Below the pieces are notes generated by a model. It was not told the DNA's origin. It saw nothing but the letters and a program-made list of their open reading frames with translations, and ran no database searches. The position numbers and the translations under genes were made by a program. From contig JAZRZU010000126.1 of NCBI GenBank assembly GCA_045601465.1, forward strand, positions 1 through 19,604: a stretch of DNA of 19,604 nucleotides. The letters run 5' to 3'. The stretch comes from RGIG3009 sp045601465 (GTDB taxonomy: Bacteria > Bacillota > Clostridia > Oscillospirales > Acutalibacteraceae). Numbering within the stretch: position 1 is the first letter of the stretch; each line of letters starts with the position of its first letter. This document shows, piece by piece, positions 14,386-19,604 of this stretch.

Positions 14386-14622
14386 TTACACCCTCCTAAC
14401 CCGAATACCGCAACAATCCGAACGACGGATGGCGATAACCGCACCTCGAATGCCAATGGCGATGGGGTCGCCGCTTGGGGCGTGACCGACACATTCAATC
14501 TTGGTATTCTCCACAAGTCCGATATCTAATAACCGACGACGGATGCCGCCGGAGAGTTGTAGTGACTCTACGATTGCGTGTTCTCCGATTTCCAGTTCTT
14601 GCAAACCGATATGTGATTCCAT
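14386..14622 (-). CDS. feoA: Ferrous iron transport protein A
   Basis: Small cytoplasmic SH3-like protein that supports FeoB function. The 78-aa product shows the family pattern, with GGIRRRLLDIGLVENTKIEC in the middle (the RRL-DIGL-G/E segment) followed by SGDPIAIGIRG, the usual P-x-x-Y/I-x-I-R-G strand. The start at 14622 is chosen because GGAGG (- strand, 14631-14635) lies 8 nt upstream. Earlier in-frame Met codons lack such a site. The stop is 4 nt before the feoB ATG, so the pair is one operon. Its promoter must lie in the 14623-14740 gap shared with the divergent capA-like gene, but I see no convincing sigma-A site or Fur/DtxR-type box for it on this strand. Confidence 0.92.
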   Translation of the reverse strand: MESHIGLQELEIGEHAIVESLQLSGGIRRRLLDIGLVENTKIECVGHAPSGDPIAIGIRGAVIAIRRSDCCGIRVRRV

Positions 14623-14677
14623 TGCGGACACCTCCATTGTCATGCTATGCTGCCGCCAAAAAGATGGTGACGTATAG

Positions 14678-14706
14678 TTGACTCTGTACCACAAATGTTG
14701 TAGAAT
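14678..14706 (+). promoter_or_regulatory. Sigma-A promoter of the CapA-family gene
   Basis: TTGACT (14678-14683, 5/6 to consensus), a spacer of exactly 17 nt, then TAGAAT (14701-14706, 5/6). The predicted start of transcription is near 14713, about 28 nt before the ATG at 14741. The spacer contains a short palindrome, ACAAATGTTGT (14691-14701), that could be an operator, though its arms are only 4 bp. Confidence 0.75.
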
Positions 14707-14740
14707 AAAGATACTTTCAAAGCAAAGGATGGGACTGAGT

Positions 14741-16210
14741 ATGCCGCCCAGAAAGCATGTACGTCAACAAAATCGAAAAATTTTACTGCGCCGTATGGTG
14801 ATACTCGTAGCGGTGGTATGCGTTCTTGCCCTGCTCGCCGTCGGTGTTTCCGTATTGGTGCGTTCACTCGATAACCCGTCAAGCGGTGATGGCGGAACCA
14901 CCACCACGACCGGTCCTCGTGACCCGCAGGTGGTCGCATCGGCGACGGTGGGAAGCTCGGGTGATATTTTGATTCATAATCCGGTGCGTGTTTCGGGGTA
15001 TAACGCCGCCACCAAATCCTTTGATTACACCGAGTCGTTTGCGTTTTTACAGCCCTATGTTTCCAAGCTGGATTACGGTGTTGTCAATGCCGAGTTCTCG
15101 GTCGCAACGGGCAGCTCGTATGCTTCGCTTCCGTTTCGAGTACCCACAGCGGTGGTCAAGGCACTCAAAGACTGCGGCTATGATATGGGACTGACCGCCA
15201 ATAACCACATCGCAGACGGCGGTGTGGCGGGTATTAAAAAGACGATGGACACGCTGCAAGAGTATGGCATGGATTTTACCGGTAGCCGTTATAAAGCGGA
15301 CGATACTCGTTATTTTATCAAGGACGTAAACGGTATCAAAATCGGATTTTTGAACTACACGTATGGCGGATACTGGAACACCAACAGCTTTTCCAATAAT
15401 AATCTCCCGGCGCTGTATGCCGATGCGGAGAAGTTAATTACGGCGATGCGCAGCGAAGGCGCTGACCTCGTTTACTTGTATATCCATTGGGGCGAGGAGT
15501 ACTCGCTGACACCCAACGACAAGCAACAGCAGATCGCCCAGAAAATGTGCGATCTCGGTGTAGACGTCATTGTGGGCGGCCATCCGCATAAAATTCAGCC
15601 GTTGGAGATGATCACCAGTACGACGGGCGATCATCAGACCATCTGCTTATATTCCAGCGGTAACTTATTGTCGGGACAACAGATCGAATGTATGGCGGGC
15701 GGTACACGGGCAAACAGCCCCAACTGCTTCCAGGATTCGTGGCATCATGCCGGTTGTAATTATCCCGACGTCGCCGATCGCACCAAAGACACCCATCGGT
15801 TGGAGCATGGCGTCAACTGTAACGATAACGGTCACACCGAGGATGGTTTGGTGTTCAACGTCACCGCCGAAAAATACGAGGACGGGACCGTGATGATCAC
15901 CAAAGTCGACGTTTTGCCGGTATGGTGTATGGGTCGTGGATTTGTGCGTGCGGGGTATCCGACCAACAGCTCGTTTAAAGAATACATTCTCATTCCGTTG
16001 GATAAAAGTGTGGATTGGAAAACAACCTACACGCTGACCGATGCCGAAAACACCGAGGCGGGGTATTCGTATGACCGCACGATGAAGTTGGTACAAAACG
16101 GCATGACCACCATTAACAGCACCTACAAAGCCAAATTGGATGCGTACGTTGAGGCGTTCCGTCAAGCGCAGTTGACCACAACATCCACCAATACCACAAC
16201 GGTACAGTAA
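14741..16210 (+). CDS. Membrane-anchored CapA-family protein (metallophosphatase-like fold)
   Basis: CapA-family (PGA_cap, PF09587-like) protein. Relatives take part in poly-gamma-glutamate capsule synthesis, but many are stand-alone with unknown roles, as here (no capB or capC nearby). The 489-aa product starts with a basic tail, one membrane helix (about 19-40) and a Ser/Thr/Gly-rich linker (45-58), so the rest lies outside the membrane. Fold motifs are GDIL (74-77), NAEF (116-119), NNH (154-156), HWGEEY (249-254) and GGHPHK (279-284), the metal-binding positions of calcineurin-like phosphoesterase folds. Residues about 315-364 form an extra Cys/His/Asp-rich segment with C317, C329, C339 and C360. 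The start at 14741 is preferred because upstream in-frame codons lie in or next to the promoter; its ribosome site (AAAGGA/GGGA) is weak, and ATG 14729 is an alternative. Confidence 0.85.
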   Translation: MPPRKHVRQQNRKILLRRMVILVAVVCVLALLAVGVSVLVRSLDNPSSGDGGTTTTTGPRDPQVVASATVGSSGDILIHNPVRVSGYNAATKSFDYTESFAFLQPYVSKLDYGVVNAEFSVATGSSYASLPFRVPTAVVKALKDCGYDMGLTANNHIADGGVAGIKKTMDTLQEYGMDFTGSRYKADDTRYFIKDVNGIKIGFLNYTYGGYWNTNSFSNNNLPALYADAEKLITAMRSEGADLVYLYIHWGEEYSLTPNDKQQQIAQKMCDLGVDVIVGGHPHKIQPLEMITSTTGDHQTICLYSSGNLLSGQQIECMAGGTRANSPNCFQDSWHHAGCNYPDVADRTKDTHRLEHGVNCNDNGHTEDGLVFNVTAEKYEDGTVMITKVDVLPVWCMGRGFVRAGYPTNSSFKEYILIPLDKSVDWKTTYTLTDAENTEAGYSYDRTMKLVQNGMTTINSTYKAKLDAYVEAFRQAQLTTTSTNTTTVQ

Positions 16211-16220
16211 AGATAAAAGA

Positions 16221-16261
16221 AAAGAGCAGACACAAGACATTTGTCTTGTGTCTGCTTTTTT
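16221..16261. terminator. Bidirectional terminator between the CapA-family gene and the hydrolase
   Basis: A long perfect stem pairs AGCAGACACAAGACA (16225-16239) with its complement at 16242-16256 around a TT centre. A-rich sequence precedes it and T residues follow (16256-16261). The two flanking genes converge here, and both strands have a T tract after the stem. Confidence 0.93.
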
Positions 16262-16272
16262 GTATAGTGAGG

Positions 16273-17256
16273 TCAGCGGCTTTCCAAATCGTTCCAAAAC
16301 GCTTTTACAATGGATTCATAGCCGTTTTTATCGGTGAGGTAGGACAACCCATGGTCGGCGCCGGGGACGACAAACAGCCGCTTTTCGGCGGTGCACGCTT
16401 TATAGTTTTCATAGGTCATTTCCACCGGTACAAATTTGTCGTCGGTTCCGTGAATAAACAGAATCGGAACGGCGCATTGTTTCATGGCATCGGTGCAACA
16501 ATAGTCATCGGCGCTGACCTGAATTTTTTGGCGGCAAAGTTGATCTGCCGCCGATTTATACAGGGCATACGGCAATCGCAGATTTTTTTCGATGACGTGT
16601 TTCCAAATAGCGGAGGGGGAGGTAAAGCCACAGTCGGCAATGATGCCACGCACCGAATCGGGGAGAGAGAAACCGGCGGTCATGAGCACGGTAGTGGCGC
16701 CCATGGAGATCCCCACCGGGTAAAGCGGCAGTTTGCCTTCAAATTTGGCGTCCAAATAGGTGATCCAGTCACGGCAGTCGTACCGTTCCAGCAGTCCAAA
16801 TCCCATGTATTCACCGCCGCTGTCACCTTGTCCTCGTTGCTCGGCATACAGCACGGCGCAGTCGTTTTGATACCAAAAATCAGCAATGAGTCCAAAGTCC
16901 TGTGACCAGGACGAACGCCAACCGTGCATTGCCACGATAATACGTTTCGGGTTAGGCGGGCAAAGCCAATGTCCCACCAGCGGGATACCGTCGTGCGCTA
17001 CGATTTCCACTGTTTCACAGTCACGGGATTCCAGCACGGCGGCGGCATCCATGATGGTGCTCATCATGGAGGATAGCTCGTCCGAACCCATTAACAGGTT
17101 ACGGCTTTTTTCCATGTCCAAAGGCATGGGCGGTTGCTGACGGTCCAGAGCGATGGCGGTTAAGTGCTTGACGGTTTGATGATACACAGCGGCGAGCGCC
17201 GCAACACCTGCCGCAACACCCGAACCAATTAAAAAAGATTTTGTGGATTTTTTCAA
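16273..17256 (-). CDS. Membrane-anchored alpha/beta hydrolase
   Basis: A serine hydrolase of the alpha/beta fold (S9/BAAT-type, like the Bacillus YfhM/YqkD group) whose substrate is unknown. I start it at a TTG (17254-17256) because AAAGGAG (- strand, 17264-17270) lies 7 nt upstream and the protein then begins MKKSTKSF. The result is 327 aa. A hydrophobic stretch at about 8-26 is a signal anchor, placing the catalytic domain outside the cytoplasm. Motifs are HGW (111-113, oxyanion side), GQGDSGG, the nucleophile elbow GISMG with S184, HGTDDKFVP with D273 as likely acid, and GADHG with H302. The triad is complete. The gene lies downstream of the P-type ATPase on the same strand but is separated from it by a terminator. 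I see no obvious promoter of its own. Confidence 0.87.
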   Translation of the reverse strand: MKKSTKSFLIGSGVAAGVAALAAVYHQTVKHLTAIALDRQQPPMPLDMEKSRNLLMGSDELSSMMSTIMDAAAVLESRDCETVEIVAHDGIPLVGHWLCPPNPKRIIVAMHGWRSSWSQDFGLIADFWYQNDCAVLYAEQRGQGDSGGEYMGFGLLERYDCRDWITYLDAKFEGKLPLYPVGISMGATTVLMTAGFSLPDSVRGIIADCGFTSPSAIWKHVIEKNLRLPYALYKSAADQLCRQKIQVSADDYCCTDAMKQCAVPILFIHGTDDKFVPVEMTYENYKACTAEKRLFVVPGADHGLSYLTDKNGYESIVKAFWNDLESR

Positions 17257-17263
17257 AAAAATT

Positions 17264-17270
17264 CTCCTTT
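17264..17270 (-). promoter_or_regulatory. Shine-Dalgarno site fixing a TTG start
   Basis: AAAGGAG on the - strand lies 7 nt before TTG at 17256. The only earlier in-frame start candidate, a TTG at 17298, falls inside the terminator hairpin loop and has no ribosome site, so the 17256 start is preferred. Confidence 0.72.
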
Positions 17271-17281
17271 CGACGGGATAG

Positions 17282-17314
17282 AAAAAAGCCGACCGCAACA
17301 GGCGGTCGGCTTTT
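17282..17314 (-). terminator. Intrinsic terminator after the P-type ATPase
   Basis: GCCGACCGC (17288-17296) pairs with GCGGTCGGC (17302-17310) around an AACAG loop, extended by four A-T pairs. On the - strand it is followed by T residues (A at 17282-17287 on the + strand). It lies just after the ATPase stop and only about 25 nt before the hydrolase start, so it may let some transcripts through to the hydrolase. Confidence 0.88.
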
Positions 17315-17320
17315 GAAGGT

Positions 17321-19604
17321 TTATTTTTGCTTGATCAAGCCGACCGCTTTGGCAAGTTCCATGACCGCTAACGGGATGAGAACCAAGCCGATGCAGATAA
17401 CGTAATCAATCAACGGTAACAGTTCCAGTTCAAACGCTGTACGGACACCGGGGACTAAGCACACCGCCAGCGTCAAGATAAAGGCGGTGAGGGCTGCCAA
17501 GTTCAAGGTCTTATTGCCGAAGAATCCCACCTTAAACAACGACTTGTCGGAACGCATGTTGAATGCTTGCACGATCTGGCACAAGGCAAGTACGATAAAT
17601 GCCATGGTTTCGCCACGATGCAAAACAGGGTCGGTGGCGGCAAGGCTCATAATATCTTTGATGGAGGCACAGCCACAGCCGATCCAGAAAGCGAGCAACG
17701 TCAGCACGGCGAACAGCACACCTTGTAAAACAATGCGAACACCAAAACCGTTGGCAAAGATGCTTTCCTGTTTCGGTTTCGGTTTTTGGTCCATGACACC
17801 CGGCTCAACCGCTTCCATACCGAGCGCAATCGCCGGCAACGAGTCGGTTACCAAGTTGATCCACAACAGCTGCATGGAAACCAGCGGTGCTTGTTTCCAC
17901 AGCAACATGGCAACGAATACGGTGATGACCTCACCGATGTTGGTGCCCAGCAGATAGCCCACCACCTTTTTGATGTTGGCATAAATGCCACGGCCTTCAT
18001 GGACGGCATCCACGATGGTGGCGAAGTTATCGTCGGTCAAGGTCATATCCGAAGCGCCTTTGGCAACGTCGGTGCCGGTGATACCCATGGCGCAACCGAT
18101 ATCGGCGGCTTTCAAAGCGGGGGCATCGTTGACACCGTCGCCCGTCATGGAAACGACCTGTCCTTTACGCTGCCATGCTTTGACGATGCGGATTTTGTTT
18201 TCGGGGGATACACGGGCATAAACGGAAATGCTTTCAACCTGACTATCCAGTTCTTCATCGGTCATGGCATCCAGCTGAGCGCCCGTAATCGCACGGTCTC
18301 CTTCTGCCAAAATACCCAGTTCACGGGCGATCGCCGAGGCGGTGACCACGTGGTCACCGGTGATCATAACGACCTTGATGCCGGCTTTGCGACAGACCGC
18401 AACGGCTTCTTTGGCTTCCGGACGGGGCGGGTCGGTCATGCCGACCAAGCCCATGAAGGTCAGTCCGTTTTCCAACTCCTCGGAGGTGGGAACGGCGGGA
18501 ACGGTGTCGATTACTTTATAAGCAACCGCCAATACACGCAGTGCATCTTCGCTCATGGATTCGGTCATCTGTTTGGCGGTTTCCAAATCGCCCGCAACAC
18601 AGCGTGCGGCCATCATATCGAACGCACCCTTGACGATGACGACGTTTTTGCCGTCGATTTGATTGACGGTGGTCATGAGTTTACGGTCGGAGTCAAACGG
18701 GATCTCCGCCAAACGGGGATAGGCTTTATTGAGTTCGTCTTTCGGCAGACCGTTTTTGTGCGCCGCCAGTACAATAGCGGTTTCGGTGGGGTCGCCGAGG
18801 TGCTTTTCTTCACCATCCTCAAATACGACCGAACCGTCGCAGCACAGTGTGCCGTACGTTAATAATTGTTTGATGGCATCGGTGTTGGAAGCCGAGATGG
18901 TCTCCACGTTAGTGGCGCCGTCCACGTACGCTTTGACAAGCGTCATACGGTTCTGGGTGAGGGTACCGGTCTTATCCGAGCAGATGACCGAGGCGCTGCC
19001 CAGCGTTTCAACGGCGGGCAAGCGGCGGATGAGGGCATTGCGTTTGACCATGCGCTGAACACCGATCGACAACACGATGGTAACGATTGCCGGCAGACCT
19101 TCGGGGATAGCCGAAACCGCAAGCGAAACAGCTACCATGAACATATCCAGCGGGTTGCTGTTATTGAGCAGACCGATGACGAAGATGATGGCGCAAGCGG
19201 CAAGGGCGACAAAGCCGAGGTATTTGCCAAGCTGAGCCAATTTTTCCTGTAAGGGGGTCTGTCCCTCTTCTTCATTATCTAAGAGGTTGGCGATCTTACC
19301 CATTTCGGTATCCATACCGGTGGCGGTGACCACTGCTGTACCGGTACCGTAGGTAATGCTGCAACCCGAGAACACCATGTTGGTGCGGTCGCCAAGCGGC
19401 GCATTTTCACCTATCACGGCATCCGCATCCTTTTCGGAGGGGACGGATTCACCCGTCAAAGCAGCCTCCTCGGATTTTAAACCGGCGCTATGCAACAGGC
19501 GGGCATCGGCGGGGATGAAGTCGCCCGCTTCCAAACGGATGATATCGCCCGGCACCAGCTCGGCGGCATCAATGATGCTTTCGACACCGTTACGGATGAC
19601 ACGT
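17321..19604 (-). CDS. Calcium-type P-type ATPase (P2 family), N-terminus beyond window
   Basis: Cation pump, most likely exporting Ca2+ from the cytoplasm like B. subtilis YloB. The frame is open to the right edge, so about 760 C-terminal residues are present. Relatives are near 890 aa, so roughly 130 N-terminal residues with the first two membrane helices are missing. Visible motifs in order are ELVPGD, the actuator TGES, M4 AIPEGLPA, the phosphorylation site DKTGTLT (Asp codon at 18974-18976), TGDH, MTGDGVNDAPALK, M5 NIGEV and M6 NLVTDSLPA. PEGLP in M4 with N and D in M6 are the ligands of the single conserved Ca2+ site; M5 also has the N-x-x-E seen in SERCA pumps. Four C-terminal helices follow. 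The terminator at 17282-17314 ends it. Ca2+ specificity is inferred; Mn2+ transport cannot be excluded. Confidence 0.92.
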   Translation of the reverse strand, partial: RVIRNGVESIIDAAELVPGDIIRLEAGDFIPADARLLHSAGLKSEEAALTGESVPSEKDADAVIGENAPLGDRTNMVFSGCSITYGTGTAVVTATGMDTEMGKIANLLDNEEEGQTPLQEKLAQLGKYLGFVALAACAIIFVIGLLNNSNPLDMFMVAVSLAVSAIPEGLPAIVTIVLSIGVQRMVKRNALIRRLPAVETLGSASVICSDKTGTLTQNRMTLVKAYVDGATNVETISASNTDAIKQLLTYGTLCCDGSVVFEDGEEKHLGDPTETAIVLAAHKNGLPKDELNKAYPRLAEIPFDSDRKLMTTVNQIDGKNVVIVKGAFDMMAARCVAGDLETAKQMTESMSEDALRVLAVAYKVIDTVPAVPTSEELENGLTFMGLVGMTDPPRPEAKEAVAVCRKAGIKVVMITGDHVVTASAIARELGILAEGDRAITGAQLDAMTDEELDSQVESISVYARVSPENKIRIVKAWQRKGQVVSMTGDGVNDAPALKAADIGCAMGITGTDVAKGASDMTLTDDNFATIVDAVHEGRGIYANIKKVVGYLLGTNIGEVITVFVAMLLWKQAPLVSMQLLWINLVTDSLPAIALGMEAVEPGVMDQKPKPKQESIFANGFGVRIVLQGVLFAVLTLLAFWIGCGCASIKDIMSLAATDPVLHRGETMAFIVLALCQIVQAFNMRSDKSLFKVGFFGNKTLNLAALTAFILTLAVCLVPGVRTAFELELLPLIDYVICIGLVLIPLAVMELAKAVGLIKQK

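Noticed and set aside
14382..14516. N-terminal extension of FeoB to 14516
   Set aside because: It would overlap most of feoA in another frame and lacks a ribosome site, whereas the ATG at 14381 has AGGAGG and gives the usual FeoB N-terminus.
16246..16905. 219-codon open frame on the + strand antisense to the hydrolase
   Set aside because: It starts inside the terminator T-tract and lies opposite a gene with a complete catalytic triad. Gly/Phe/His-rich composition is typical of an antisense shadow.
17786..18862. 358-codon open frame on the + strand antisense to the P-type ATPase
   Set aside because: It reads Gly/His/Asp/Phe-rich with no recognisable domain, lacks a good ribosome site, and lies wholly opposite a strongly conserved ATPase. 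It is a codon-bias shadow.

Overview
The window looks like the chromosome of a spore-forming, low-to-mid GC Firmicute of class Clostridia, probably Oscillospirales/Ruminococcaceae-like. That placement is inferred from gene order, strong AGGAGG-type ribosome binding sites, sporulation genes (spoVM, a SipL-like gene, sigma-E-like promoters), a PASTA kinase, a clostridial-type FeoAB and a CapA-family protein. No rRNA, tRNA, CRISPR array, insertion sequence or phage gene was recognised, and the region is gene-dense.

Region 1 (58-10234, + strand) is one long housekeeping run: rpoZ, priA, def, fmt, rsmB, rlmN, a PP2C phosphatase (stp/prpC), prkC and rsgA. From def onward the genes overlap or abut: def/fmt share ATGA, fmt/rsmB abut, rlmN/stp overlap by 13 nt, and stp/prkC and prkC/rsgA share ATGA. 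The run ties together transcription (omega subunit), replication restart, N-terminal formylation and deformylation, rRNA methylation, a signalling kinase/phosphatase pair and 30S ribosome maturation. It matches the classical Bacillus cluster, but coaBC (often between rpoZ and priA) and rpe/thiN (after rsgA in Bacillus) are missing here.

Region 2 (10233-12253, + strand) is a compact sporulation island. After a weak terminator overlapping the rsgA stop come a 48-aa membrane protein and a 29-aa peptide that I identify as SpoVM, the forespore-curvature sensor. A strong terminator follows. Directly on its T-tract sits a very good sigma-E-type promoter driving a 510-aa SPOCS(DUF3794)x3 + LysM protein resembling SipL, the SpoIVA partner of clostridia. 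Two components of the spore coat basement layer are therefore neighbours.

Region 3 (12261-14622, - strand) is feoA-feoB, a ferrous iron importer with a variant FeoB pore signature. It converges on the SipL-like gene at a bidirectional terminator. Divergent from feoA, a near-consensus sigma-A promoter (TTGACT-17-TAGAAT) drives a membrane-anchored CapA-family protein with an unusual Cys/His-rich insertion (14741-16210).

Region 4 (16225-19604) holds a bidirectional terminator, then on the - strand a membrane-anchored alpha/beta hydrolase with a TTG start. Upstream of it, and separated by a terminator, is a calcium-type P-type ATPase whose N-terminus lies beyond the window edge.

No wholly new system was found. 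The most interesting points are the unlisted-size spoVM gene and its companion small membrane protein next to sipL, and the sigma-E-like promoters flanking them.
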